DNA of 64,000 nt from Icerya purchasi (Eukaryota; Arthropoda; Insecta; Hemiptera; Monophlebidae). Both the position numbers and the translations under genes were made by a program. The stretch spans positions 36,220,083 through 36,284,082 of the forward strand of contig CM077115.1 of NCBI GenBank assembly GCA_039619475.1, written 5' to 3'. The notes under the pieces were generated by a model, which had not been told where the DNA came from, ran no database searches, and saw only the letters and a list, made by a program, of their open reading frames with translations. Below, piece by piece: positions 23,231-35,077 of this stretch. Each line of letters starts with the position of its first letter. Within the stretch, counting starts at the first letter, position 1.

Positions 23231-23378
23231 TTACTCCTCGTCCTCGTCATCGTCGTCATACCATTGATCTTCTTCTTCTTCTTCATCATCATCATCGTCA
23301 TCCTCTTTTTCATTATCTGTACCGTTCAATGTATAATCTAAATTATTATCTTCGTATTCTAGTAGCTCGATCAAAATT
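23231..23378 (-). CDS. DHX36: Probable last DHX36 exon with a very acidic tail
   Basis: Acceptor tttttatag|AATTTTG opens a frame reading ILIELLEYEDNNLDYTLNGT, then a run made almost only of Asp and Glu, and stops at TAA (23,233-23,231). The start resembles the AIIDLI/ILxEL ending of DHX36 proteins. The tail is coded by long GAT, GAA and GAC/GAG runs, so the length may vary by repeat slippage. The exon needs two bases carried in from a preceding exon not securely found. It could instead belong to a separate small gene. Confidence 0.6.
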
Positions 23379-23549
23379 CTATAAAAATGAATAAGAATTA
23401 TAATCTTTTATTACAGCGAATTATCATAAAATTATCCAAAAAAAAAAAAAAAAAAAACAAACCAAAAAACAACAAATTATACTTTTATAATATTACACGG
23501 TGGTTTTGGTCACACAATCTCTAAAAGCATCAGATCCAAATATGTTATA

Positions 23550-24670
23550 TGCCATATACGCTAAAGATCCTCAGCAAAATTATAAATACATAGGAAAGAA
23601 AATAGAAAAAATCGGAAAAGGAAAAGACACGTAGCAAGTCATACTATCATTACGCTTGATTATTGAGAAGAATTTGGCGATAAATAAACGAGTCCTTACA
23701 GATTTCATAGATATTTGAAAAAACTTTTGATAACGCAAACTGGAACATTTTATTCAAAATACTGAAGAGCTTAATAAACAACAGAGATCGAAGACTATTT
23801 CTCTTATATGAGAATCAACAATATAAACAACGATACCCCCCCGCAGATAGCATAAAAAAATGAGTAAGACATGGGCGCTACTTATCTCCAATCTTTTTTA
23901 ACATATACGTAATAGAAGAGGCCATATAGAAACGTGTCTGAACAACATAACTGCAGGAATTTAGGATCAACAACATCATACGGTACGCTAAAGTTTCAAT
24001 AGTGAAAAAGAGTCAGATTTATAGCTATCCAACTTTTAAATTACGAATAGAACGATGAAAAATGAAAATGAATGCGAATAATACTAAAATAATAATGGCG
24101 TGTTTTAGATGTGAATTAATGAAAATAAAAAGATAGATGGGGAGGAAAAACTGTTACAAGTAATGAAATTTCTTAGAAGTTTAACTGCATTTAAGAAAAG
24201 GCGCGAAAAAGAAATCAAATAAATAGCTCAAAAAAAAAAGAAAAGAAATTAAATGTTTCTTTATGTGCGACAAAAATATTTCGTAAAACATACGTTTGTA
24301 GCGTTGCACATTATACGGCTGTAAAACCTGGACAAGTTTAAAAATTTAGGCTTTGGACTTTTAAAGTATAGTGCTACAGAAGGATGCAAAAAGTTTAATA
24401 GATGAATATCTAGAACTAGAATTAACAATAAAGAACCGAAGAAACAATACACGATCGTCCGCAATTCTACATGGCTAATAACAAACGCGATGAATAGAAC
24501 GATAAAGAAACGGCCAAGAGGTAATTTAAGATTGATTTTGTGCGGGATATAAAAAAGAATCTCCTGAACAGCCACGTTGTCCGCCAACCTCAGAGTTGAG
24601 AAGGTGGAAAGAAGAGAGACGCCGATAAACGAAAAAAATTGAACTCTGATTAGAATTTATCAAAAAATTT
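23550..24670 (+). pseudogene. Heavily decayed LINE reverse transcriptase
   Basis: Across shifting plus-strand frames one reads LRLIIEKNLAINKRVLTDFID near 23,650-23,715, NANWNILFKILKSLNNNRDR near 23,733-23,790, MGATYLQSFLT near 23,871-23,902 (in the place of RQGCxLSPxLFN) and YGCKTWTSLKI near 24,310-24,345. The order matches a non-LTR RT with VDLxKAFDNVNWNxLFxIL, QGC.LSP and YGCETW blocks. It is full of stops and has lost the catalytic YADD box. It lies in a helicase intron, antisense to the gene. Confidence 0.65.
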
Positions 24671-25460
24671 AATTGTCTAATTGAAAATAAAAAGTTAGAA
24701 AAATAGTTTTTTTTTTTTTTAATTTACCGTTGAAACGTGTTAGAAGTTTCGCTTAAACTTTCACCTGTGTTTTACTTATAGGTTTTCATATTGTTTGCAT
24801 GTTGCATATTTTAATAATTATTATTAATTCTAGTGGCAGAAAACACGATTAACAAGTATAAGTCTTACTTTAACAATTTGTGTTCCGAATTGTTATTATG
24901 AAACCATTTGATTTGTCCCGGATGTGACAGTCTGTATTCCAACAACCAGTCTAATCGGATTTTTAGTTCCTAGATAATGGAGGGGAGGGGAAAAAAAAAG
25001 ATATACCGTTAACAAATAATAATATTAGGGTTTTTTATTTTCTTTGTTCAATAATTATAAATTATGAGATCACTAGGTGATGTAAGGAAAACAAGTAAAG
25101 GCCAAGACAGAAAACAAGGGAACTGGAATTTAAATAAAGGTTAACTGCAAGTCTCGTAACGAATGTTGCAACATCTTACGACCATCAAAAGCACATGTTC
25201 CAAAATGAAGAGGGTAAACAAACATTTATGTATATCGTAAAAGTACTTCGTGCCATGTAAATCTGTCTGAATTTCTAATTTCTAATCGCAAGTAAAATAA
25301 TTAACGCGAAAACTTGAAATAAGAAAAAAGTGAAAAAGTTGTCAAATTAAATGAATACGAACATTTTATCGAAAAAGATGCCGCTATATAAATCTGTTTT
25401 ATATATTTCAAAAAAGTTATTTTTCGCGTTTGTCTGTTGTGAAGGTTTTAGCGCAGAATT
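24671..25460. other. Intron sequence, nothing recognised
   Basis: AT-rich. A search by eye on the minus strand for the missing helicase exon gave only weak open pieces (for example around 24,730-24,770 and 25,140-25,210). Confidence 0.3.
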
Positions 25461-25462
25461 TA

Positions 25463-26392
25463 CACGGTTGGTACCAGAAGTTCCCGGAGTACCCCTATAA
25501 AAAATTCGTACTAGTTGCACGATCTGTCCGAAATTCACGGCACTTATACATACTTCGATGTTGCGAGAAGAGACGACGAAAGTTTCAGGTCGATATCTGC
25601 ATTAGTCTACTCAGGAGACCGCCAATTGCGAATGAACAACTTTGTCACTTTGTCACGTTTGCGATAATGGAACAAAGAGCCGTGATTAAATTTTGTTTTT
25701 TGTGTGCATCAGAAACGTACGAGTTGATGAAAAACGCATACACACAAGGGTGTAAGCCGTACAAGGTGTTTTTTGTATCGTAGATTTAAAAGTGGACGGA
25801 GCTTGTTGGAAGACGATCCATCCGTGCGAAGAACGACCGACTAGGACGACTACCGACCAAAACGTGGCTCGTGGGCAAGCTGTACTTTCTGAAAATCGAC
25901 GAGCGACGTGTCGGTTCATCGCAAATGAACTAAACGTGAGTACCAACGACTTTTGAAATTCGATGGGTTAGGCCCGAGCTGTACGCGTCGAAACAGTGGA
26001 CATTGCTTCATGACAATGCGCCACATCGTACCCCGATCGATCATCGTGAAACAATTTTTGACGAAACATCAGCGGTCACTGAGCTTCTTCACCCCCTTAC
26101 TCGCCTGATCTCGATCCGGCTGACTATTCCCTCTTTTCTAAACTGAAAACTGCTACGAAAGGGACTCGATTTTACAGCATTGAGGACATCCAACGTGCAG
26201 TAACAGAGCGTTTGAAGGCGATACCGGCGGAAGACTTCGATAGCGCGTTTGACAACTTATACGAACGTACGAAGCGGTGTGTAGATCATAATGGGTTGTA
26301 CATTGAAAAGTAAATACGTTTCAATTTCCTCTCTCTTCATTTTTTTTTTTTTTTTTTTAACGGTAGTCCGGGAACTTCTTGTACCAACCGTG
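25463..26392 (+). mobile_element. Mariner-family element 3
   Basis: Inverted ends: left cacggttggtaccagaagtt, right (reversed) cacggttggtacaagaagtt, both continuing to cccgga[gc]tacc, with TA at each outer edge (25,461-25,462 and 26,393-26,394). About 930 bp, so again shorter than a full mariner. A poly-T run lies inside the right end. Confidence 0.92.
25669..26310 (+). pseudogene. Mariner transposase pseudogene
   Basis: Starts MEQRAVIKFCFLCASETYEL, the N-terminal helix-turn-helix type of mariner transposases, and runs to a stop near 25,783. Later frames give FKSGRSLLEDDP, HDNAPH-type sequence (tgacaatgcgccacatcgta, near 26,012) and YSPDL.P.DY (near 26,098-26,128). The C-terminal region (IPAEDFDSAFDNLYERTKR-like) reaches about 26,310. 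Frameshifts and a central deletion make it inactive. Confidence 0.82.
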
Positions 26393-26394
26393 TA

Positions 26395-26996
26395 TATATA
26401 TAACTTTTTTGGATTTTTATCATTAAAGTGGAAAAAAGTGGGGTAAAATAAAGATTTAAAAAAATGTTTACTTTAATAATATATCAATAGCAGATAAAAC
26501 AAAATAAATTTTTATTAATTTTTAGATGCAAATTTAAACGGGTATTAATATTCGAGAAAATCTCGTCACGCGAAGAAAGTAAAAACAAATCGTTAAAAAA
26601 AATTTTATTTATAATATTTAAAGGGTTTGTAAATAAATATTTCATTTTCGATTATTTTTATAACTGTTACATTTCGAGCTTCAATTACGATCATTTATTT
26701 TAATCTTCTATTTTCTATTACGTCCCGACATAAATTAAATATATACAGGCTGTAACATTAACTCAGATGTTGAATAAAATACCTAAAGAAATAATAATAG
26801 AGAAGGAAAAAAAGAAATTGCTTCGGGAAGAAGGAAATGTAAAAAAAATAATCAACATAAAATAAAATGACAAGGTGCTACAAAAAAAGTAAAGAAAAAA
26901 TACATCGAGTATAAAAGATAGAAAATAGATTATTAAGTTTCCTCGATAAGTAAAAAGGTAGATTAAGATGTAGTAGTTAGTAAATATTACACAAAG

Positions 26997-27046
<50 letters not shown>

Positions 27047-28378
27047 GTATAAGTTTAAATTAAAGATGGTTAAGTGTTTAGGTATAGGATAATTCGTCGA
27101 CAAGCGTTTTAGCTTGATGAAAGATATTTATGCAATTTAAAAGATACTAGATGAAAGCATTTATCAGTGAGAATAATGAAGAACAAAAGATACGTTTATT
27201 GCACGACTGACAAGCACATAATACAGAGAGAACGAGAGAATTAGTGGTTAAATGTAGCATCATAAAACGGCTCACGAAAAAAAAAAACTCAAGTTAATGA
27301 ACATAAAATCTGTTTATCATTAAATCGCGTCAGATATGGCATACAAAGAAAAAAACCAAACACGACGTTCATTTAATTTCAGATGGTTTGAAACACAATT
27401 CACCGAATAGGAGGGGGCTCGTCAGCTGAACGACATAGCTGGTTACTTAATGAAAGAACTAGACATAAAAACTTGAGGAACAACGGACGATTAATTCAAA
27501 CTGAAACATCTAATAGTCTTAATTTGTACAAAAATAAGGAATATTTTGCCGTGAATTATAACACTCCTACATAGATTATAAAAATGGTTCGACGGTTACA
27601 ATAAGCACTACATCAGTCGTCTATTTACACTGTTTAGTTATTGCATATGTTGTTTACAAAGAAAAATTACATTACAGATATTATACTTCCTCTCTTTTCT
27701 TATAGGGAATCATTCTACCGAAGGGTTTTTGCGTAATACTTGACGGATTCTGCTCAACCTTATGAGTGGTCATATTTATTTACTATTGCATATGTAATTT
27801 TCTGTGGCAATGTAGGCTCTACTTGAGCGTAACGGTGGCCATATTTCTCCAGTATTAAAAATGTACCAATTTTTTTTCTGTGTTATGGACTCTGCTTAAA
27901 ATTACATCAGTGTGGCCGTATTACTTCACTACCGCTAATGTAAAAAATGGCGAGGAAGAAATAAAAAACAGATGAATGGAACATTGATTCTCGCTTGTGA
28001 GTTTACCTTTATAAGTATTTTAGAAAAACTATATAAAAATTTACCGACAAAGTTTAATATTATAGATTTAATTACCGTATAAAATATTAGTTTATAACGT
28101 TAGATTATAAGATTCTACAAATTAAGCTCAGGGTCAGTTACCGAGAAACACTACCATTACTGTATTAAAGATCAAGGAAAAACTGCGGAAAAGTAATTTT
28201 CTTAAAAAAAAAAGAGAGAGAGAGAAACATATAGGGACACTGGCAAGAAAATTTTTCGATGAAAACGACTTGTGAACTATTTTCATCTGAATCAAGCGAA
28301 GTTTGAAAAAGTTTATAGCATGATTCAACCAATTAGTTGGTTTCGTACATTACAGAAAGAATTATAGATTAATCTAAC
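26395..28378. other. Intron sequence with a long TA microsatellite
   Basis: Contains (TA)n at 26,998-27,041. At 27.7-27.93 kb short phrases recur loosely (ttgcatatgtaattttctgtggca, ggctctacttga, ggactctgcttaaa), perhaps a degraded tandem array. No helicase exon could be assigned. Confidence 0.35.
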
Positions 28379-28465
28379 TTTTTTTTTTTCTTCAAAATAC
28401 TCCATTATACGGAAACGAACGTGTAATAATAAGCTGTTGTAATTTATCAACTTCGAGTATATCTG
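28379..28465 (-). CDS. DHX36: Candidate DHX36 exon (uncertain)
   Basis: A strong pyrimidine tract and acceptor (cttctgttcag|CAG) lie 213 bp beyond the previous donor. In phase 0 the downstream frame reads QIYSKLINYNSLLLH, then RFRIMEYFEEKKK up to a gttaga donor. Joined to NLIT it resembles the family pattern LVKELRKELDILLQEKI. Identity is weak and this exon would end in phase 0, while the likely last exon needs two carried bases. So the end is wrong, another exon intervenes, or this is not an exon. Confidence 0.3.
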
Positions 28466-28677
28466 CTGAACAGAAGGAAAAGAAATGAAAAGAAATAAAA
28501 ACATCTTATACGACATTTGTTGTTCGAGCAACAAAAGATCTGCCACAAACTGATTATAGAGATCGGTTCATGGTAAGCTCTGTGGGCAACGTGTAATGTA
28601 AATTATACATAACTTAAGTTTAGAACTTTACGATAAATATTCAACGAGTAAATCATGTTTCGTTAGTTTATAGTTAC

Positions 28678-28990
28678 CGTAATCAAATTGGACAAGTTAG
28701 GGGAACAAAGGAAGTTCAAATCGCGTTTTAAATTCATTATCGTTTCCCCGGACCGCATTTTCAATTTGAAACCGCTACCAAACAGTAACATCGGTATAGC
28801 ATTGACGACAGTGCTATCGTATATAAAAACGTTGGAACTTTTCATTTTTTCATGGTATACCAGGAACGAACCGAGATCGTCGGATGGATAAAGGTTATTC
28901 AGTGATTTTGGGTGCAATGATACTTTACCGTCCTCCGCTGTATAAAGTAGTAGCCTATTTCTCTTGCCACCGCAGATTTTGAATTTTTTC
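28678..28990 (-). CDS. DHX36: DHX36 exon: OB fold and C-terminal region
   Basis: Acceptor gcttgtag|GAAAA and donor ATTACG|gtaact. It encodes (R)KKFKICGGKRNRLLLYTAED, then GKVSLHPKSLNNLYPSDDLG, SFLVYHEKMKSSNVFIYDST and ends FLCSPNLSNLIT. HPKSvN and Y.eKmkss.iyi.D.T are family landmarks of the OB fold, which contacts the G-quadruplex and 3' single strand. The family continues with a short amphipathic helix, so at least one more exon follows. Confidence 0.93.
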
Positions 28991-31844
28991 CTACAAGCAA
29001 ATGGGGCGCGTAAATTAATATTAAAAAATTACAAAAAATTCTCCGCTGCGATACTGTCATTTTTCATAGATCTATTTAAATATAATTAATGTCAAATTCA
29101 TCGCACACTATATCCATTTCGTGAACGTATATAAAATAAAATTATATAATTATTCAAATTTACGACAAAAAAACACATTTCGGAGACTGCGTATTTTTTG
29201 ACAAAAACAAATATTTCCGTGAAACTAACCGAATATTTTTTATGGAAATATCACACATCATAGCTGGTTATTAACAGTAATTTAGGCAAAAAGAAGTTAA
29301 CTTAAAATATGAAACATCTTTGACGCACAAATTCTTTCTCCGAGTAACTTCTGCGTTCACTTATAGTCGCTGGTACTCGGATTCTTTTACGACTCTGATC
29401 TGGGTGATAGGAAGTTCTTCTAAACCATTAAGAAAGATCGCTGATCTAAGTAGTCCCTTCTTTTCCTCTGGTTTTTATTAAAATCACGCACCGAAAACAC
29501 GCCTCCTTGGAATTTATTCAGATATCATTGACAATAATGAAAACTACCCACAAAGTGGCGAACAAAAGGTAATTTCTGATGAACCACTCTGAGCTGCGAC
29601 TCCAAAAGAGAATGCTCAATAAAAAGTATAAGATTTACTCTTATGATAACTCAAAGAGGAGCGTTAAATGTTAAAATTAAGTACTGCGTAATATTTTATC
29701 GTTAACATATAAAAAAAATATTTTTATTTTTTGAAACTCATTTGAACATACGTATACCAAAATTTTATATCTATAGAGAGTACACAGTTTTAAAATCAAC
29801 TGAAGTACTCCATCTTTACAATTTATTTACTTCACGGTATTGAGTAAATCAGACGTTTTTCGAACAAAGTCGCAGTAAGAGATACCAAATAAACAATTTT
29901 TTTTTTTTTTTTTTTTTTTTGTGTCAATATTATTCCGTTTTCTATGTATATCATTTCGCGTTTTTTTTTTGTTTTTTTTTAATTGATGATTTTTAGACCG
30001 CAAAATAAGTGTTATTTGTTCACTTTGCAGAATATTTTTGAATTTTAAATGCTCGTTCATCAATATTGTATTTTGAGAGTTAAACAGATAACCGTCAATA
30101 AGTACGTTTGTAAGTAAAACAATGTATAGCCTATTGATCATGTAGATTCTTCGAGAGATTTCTAGTTCAAACAGTCCAAGAAGAGACTTGCCAAAAAGGT
30201 TCATCTTAAAGTTTTGATAGATGTAAAAAAGAAAAGGGAATTAGCGAATTCTTCTTACGACTGGACAGATTAAAAGAACTCTTATTTTCTTTGTTTATTT
30301 TACACATACATAATCTGTAAATTTCGAAATATAAGAACTTATAATTTTTCACACCCGTCGAAATTCGAAATTTAAATAATTTCTGTAAAATTACGATGCG
30401 CACATATATGATACACAGCATTAACTTTAATACACGTAACTTTAAATTATCTAACCACTCGTTAATTGCTGCATGCACGGTATTGTCGAGTTAAATACGG
30501 CTTTCATATTTCTTTTTAATCTCATAATGGAAATGGTCACAGACATTGAACAGGTGTCGGGTCTTATCGGAACATCAAATCTTCATTACGAAAAAGAGTG
30601 TAATTCAGAAGCTTTACAACTGGCTTTAAATTGTACTTTCATAGAGTACGTCACTTCACGCCCGTAAGCTGCGCCTTATCACACCGTTAATGATAACGGC
30701 CTCTCTGACCTCAGGGACATTTTTCGATTTCTAACAATACATTCTGCCACCCCGTTTGTTAAGTTTTATTTCAGCTGCGAAAAGCTTTTTTATCGGTAAA
30801 CAAATTCTTTTTGAACTCGCTTTTTCCATATATATTCTAAAGTTTTTTGAAGGGGGTTTTTTTTTTTTTTTTTGGCAATTTGAAGTCGATAAATAATTTA
30901 TAACCTAATCGTTACGAAGTGCGCAACTAATAGACCGTCCAGAGAGCTTAATTTTCCTCGTTAAAATCTTTTCTTATTGCGTAAAGGATTTCAATAAACT
31001 TTTGCGTAAAACATGATTTACAAGTATGGAGACCAACCGCTTCACGGCCGATCACAACATTCTCACTTTCTTCAAACAATTTAATATTAGAATATATGTA
31101 AAATGCCGATTCATTCCGAACAATTTCTGAAACTGTTTTACTAGTGCGATATAAAAAAATAACTGCGAGATAATTTTTACATATACTCTATTCTATTTTG
31201 TATTAAGCTACAACATCGAACCAAATCAAAGAATAAAATTTAAAGCGAAATTAGCCATGAATTTTAATTGTATCACTCTAAAACTCAAATTTTTCTGCAT
31301 TATTTCGATGTAAATACACAATCAAGATTTAAATTATATATCTGTAATTTTTTATTAAGAAAAGGAATTATACGTTTAAGAATTTTTGTTCTATTTAAAC
31401 GCTTTTTTTGATAACAATTATTTTAACAGATACTCTACCCAACCGGATAAAAATATCGAAATCTTCCTAAGAAACTAATTTCCATGTATAGTGAAACGAG
31501 ATTATAATACAACCAAAATTTTTAGGGTTTTCGATCAATCGTTAATTTTTTTAATAATATTTTGATATTTTAGGTATCGATTAATTCCTGTCATTTACGT
31601 ATAACCCTCTAAAGTATTTTTATTCTACGTCTTTCTCGTATGTGCACTATTTAATTAATGTTACGCTATCATTAAACATGTTTTTATCGTGGGCTTGAGA
31701 AGAAAGAAAATATTACTCTATCAACATTAAAAATATGATTAAAGAGATAAGACGATACTTAACTTTAAGTAAATTTTTTGCATTAGGCAAGAAATGCTCA
31801 ACAATTAAATATTATATTTTATCAAAATATAAAGTTACACACAC

Positions 31845-31906
<62 letters not shown>

Positions 31907-31915
31907 ACACATATT
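28991..31915. other. Intron sequence with poly-T tracts and a compound microsatellite
   Basis: No coding sequence recognised. Holds poly-T at 29,898-29,920 and 30,860-30,874, and (TA)n(TG)n at 31,849-31,906. Minus-strand open frames here (for example 30,478-30,206) have no family resemblance. Confidence 0.4.
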
Positions 31916-32727
31916 TATGGATCGCCCTTTTTCGAGCGTGAATCTTTCGGGCGGTAGCGAACGAAGTTACTCTTAATTTGTAATATCGTATATATTTCTC
32001 GCCCAGCATTAATATAAATGTGTTTATTGTGCCTTTATTTGTCTTTTTCGATATTTTTTTGAAACTTAGGTAGCTTCGTCAAGGAATTAAATATGTAATT
32101 AAAATTATAGATAACAGAAGAAACTTCGATAAACTTATCCCCAAATAAACTTGCTAGATACGAATGAAAAAGAAAGATAATATAACGAATATATATTAGA
32201 AGCAAATTCAATCCAGTTATGTTACACTTTAAATGACGTAGAGTTGATGGTTTGTAATTTTTTAAATATGGCTGACTATATGTAAAAAAAAAAAAAAAAA
32301 AGTGAAAACAACCAATATAGCATTTGACCGATTATTAATATTAATCATCTTCACCCGTTTCGTATTACTAATGCTAACGGAACTCTTAAATTTACAACGC
32401 AAAAGTCTGTTTATTTGTATTTCACATCGAAGTCGTTGTTTAAAAAAAATGAATAACCCAATAAAACGATGTAAAATATGTGTTTTGTGATTATATGTTT
32501 GTATATATATATATATATATAATATGCTATACACGTGGAAAAATTAAATCGTTAACGAAGAGCGGTATTTTTTGCGTGGAATTTCTGGTAGCAGTATTTG
32601 TTAACTCGTGTTTCTCAAATGATAACGTTTAGCGAATGATACCTGAAAATCACCGCAGATAGTCCGTAAAAAGGACTGAGTTCGCTACCGCTCAAACGAT
32701 CTACGTCCGAAAGAGCTGGCTCCCATA
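31916..32727. mobile_element. Probable non-autonomous DNA element with about 45-bp inverted ends
   Basis: The left end (ggatcgccctttttcgagcg, to cgggcggtagcgaac) and the right end reversed (gggagccagctctttcggac, to tgagcggtagcgaac) align over about 48 bp with several differences. No transposase lies between. The class is unknown, and the target duplication is blurred by TA-rich flanks. Confidence 0.6.
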
Positions 32728-34057
32728 TTTATATATATGTTGTAATCATTCTTTCTTTGTATATATTAAAATGAAATTTAACAAAATACGAACGAGAAAT
32801 CTTCTTAAGGGAAAAGCTAAATCTCGATAAGTATTGCGAAAAACGGCGTATTGCGATTGATGCACGGACTAGCAGCGGTTGTTACCTGCACGAACGAAAA
32901 AATAAAATAACGATCATCATTATCACAATCACCCCAATTCGAGAAAATCGCTGACTATAATCTTGAGCTATATCAGAGACACGCTACCACCTTATTACGA
33001 TACGCGCTTCTACAATCGCCATTTCAACCCTGTAAGGCACAACGGTGTTGGGATGACGATACACTCTCCCTAAGAAGCAGGAAAGACGTAATGCCGCAAG
33101 TCGTTGCATATATCACGGACTATTAACAACTCTACCGAACAGAAGAGATAACTGGTTCGAAGTAACACAAGCCAAATATTTCTGAAATCGTCATTTTGAA
33201 TTCCATTACATCTAAATTTGTCTCAATATGTGGGACACTACTCGAGGAATTTCGGTCAATAACGAATTGTTTGGTGTATTAAAGCTAACAGGTTCCGCAT
33301 TTATTACCTCTTTTGAAACAGTCCGTATCATTTTTTCACGAAGATGTGCTTTCGTTGTGCTATTAACATTTTGACGTAAAGTATGAACATCGAAATTTAA
33401 CGATTTTTACTAGGTAAACCACGTTTAACACCACATTGTTGTCAAATTGCATTGCCAAATTTCGGTTTAACCATTTAATTTCACAACCTCATATGCCGCC
33501 GATCGTAAGAAATGTTTAAACAGACTTTATTAGTCAAAGACATGATCCGAACATATAAGGCTGTTACCATAATCATATATGTACGTAATTTGTTATTATG
33601 ACCGCGCTGCAATTTCCGAAAAGGAATAATTTACAGAAGTCGAAAACGAGCAAGTTCCAAATTATTATTTATTACGAATATGTATGAATTATCGTATTTC
33701 ATTACTGTTATATATGATACATTTTATGTAGTCAAGTGTCAATCGTGGTTAGTGTAATAAAAATAAGCCTGTGTGTATGCGAGATTTCTCGTTCATACGC
33801 AGAAATTGTAGCCTATTTTAAGCTATTGTGGAAAAAAAAAAGAATTTAAATTGTACAATAAAGAGCATAAGAAACAATTTTTTTTAATTAATTAAATAAA
33901 AAGAAAAAAATGAGGTAAAAGAAATATGTCATGAATGTAAACAACAAAAATTAAAAAATAGATGATTTTGAGAGTAGGAGGAAGTGCTACAATACAGTAA
34001 GAGAAATATACTTTCTAGTATTATTATCAATACTATTTTTTATTTTTTTAAATTTAA
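32728..34057. other. Intron sequence, nothing recognised
   Basis: Part of the long intron between exons 34,749 and 28,990. The stretch 32.8-33.5 kb is less AT-biased than its neighbours but no frame matches a known family. Confidence 0.3.
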
Positions 34058-34065
34058 CTACTTTT

Positions 34066-34449
34066 CAAGGCCGTGTCCACGGGGGGCTTTTGGGGGTTAA
34101 CTACCCCCCCCCCATGAGAACTGAAATAGTTATTATAAATACACAAAAATCTGAAAATATCAAAAATTTAAAATAAATATTGAAGATTTTTTAGGTGTTC
34201 TTACCTACCTTTAAAAGAAAAAAGAAAAAATATGCTCCATATTTTTAGGTACTTCATTAATATTTTATGCAAAATTTTTTATTACGAGTATAATTAATAA
34301 CATATGTGATTTTTATTAATGTTCATATACGGGGCAATTCATTTATGTAAATTATTAATAGTATGAATATTAGTGAAAAATGTATTGTTATTTATAAAAT
34401 AAATATGTGAAGAAAATTCCCCCCCTCCATAATTCTGTGCACGAGCCTG
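34066..34449. mobile_element. Non-autonomous hAT element with 8-bp target duplication
   Basis: Starts CAAGGCCGTGTCCACGG and ends CTGTGCACGAGCCTG, imperfect inverted matches, flanked by exact CTACTTTT copies (34,058-34,065 and 34,450-34,457). Near the left end is the G-run/C-run foldback (cacggggggc...gggggttaactacccccc). It lies in a helicase intron. Confidence 0.85.
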
Positions 34450-34748
34450 CTACTTTTATATTATTTTTTTTGCGGTGCCAACTACTTATGTAGCTAGCGA
34501 AACAGAAATTGGCTTTTCTTTTTAATATATTCGAAATGGATGTATTTGAGGTAATTACTGATTAAAGATAACTTTGAATTTACAACATCTCAGTATTATT
34601 GCTATAGACACAGAAGCAAAAAAACTTTCATAACATTCGCGCATACATTATAAATATTGTTCGTACACACGCATACACGCGCGCGCGCGCGAATAAATAC
34701 TAAAGTTTTTTCGAGAATACAAATGCATAAAAAATGAATATTAATAAC

Positions 34749-35077
34749 CTGATAACGGCAACATTGGGATAAAGTCCAGAACATATAACTGCTTTAATTA
34801 CTGAAAAATTGTGCGAATTTATATTCAAACTAGAATCTCGGTAATTTGTAGTGTGAATAAATCCTAGTTCCAATAAATATCGAGCAAACTGCGATTTGAG
34901 ATCCCGTATTTTAAACATGTTATTGCGGTTGATGAAATGTGCCGAACAGAACTGTTTGCCTGAATGTTTTTTTTCGCTTTCTTGCCAGCACCGCATCATT
35001 TCCACAAACAACAAGTGATCACTTTTATGGCTGTTGGCAAGCTGAAGTTTTTTCTCGTTTAAGTCTTTTTCGCGATC
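34749..35077 (-). CDS. DHX36: DHX36 exon: ratchet end and OB-fold start
   Basis: Acceptor taactag|GATCG and donor ATCAG|gttatt. It encodes DREKDLNEKKLQLANSHKSD, continues HLLFVEMMRCWQESEKK, FCSAHFINRNNMFKIRDLKS and FARYLLELGFIHTT, and ends IKAVICSGLYPNVAVI(R). SDHL, L..m..iK.QF..LL and AGLYP are family landmarks. The next intron, 5.8 kb, is the second longest in the read part of the gene. Confidence 0.95.

Noticed and set aside
24261..24587. A 108-codon minus-strand frame as a membrane protein gene
   Set aside because: It is the antisense of the decayed LINE (its plus strand reads YGCKTWT); the hydrophobic look comes from A-rich codons read backwards.
29827..30478. Minus-strand frames of 125 and 90 codons
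   Set aside because: Lys/Asn/Ile/Phe-rich translations of AT-rich intron, including a poly-A run; no domain seen.
34679..34691. Z-DNA-forming or regulatory (CG)n run
   Set aside because: A short gcgcgcgcgc microsatellite just beyond the helicase donor at 34,749; nothing else suggests a function.
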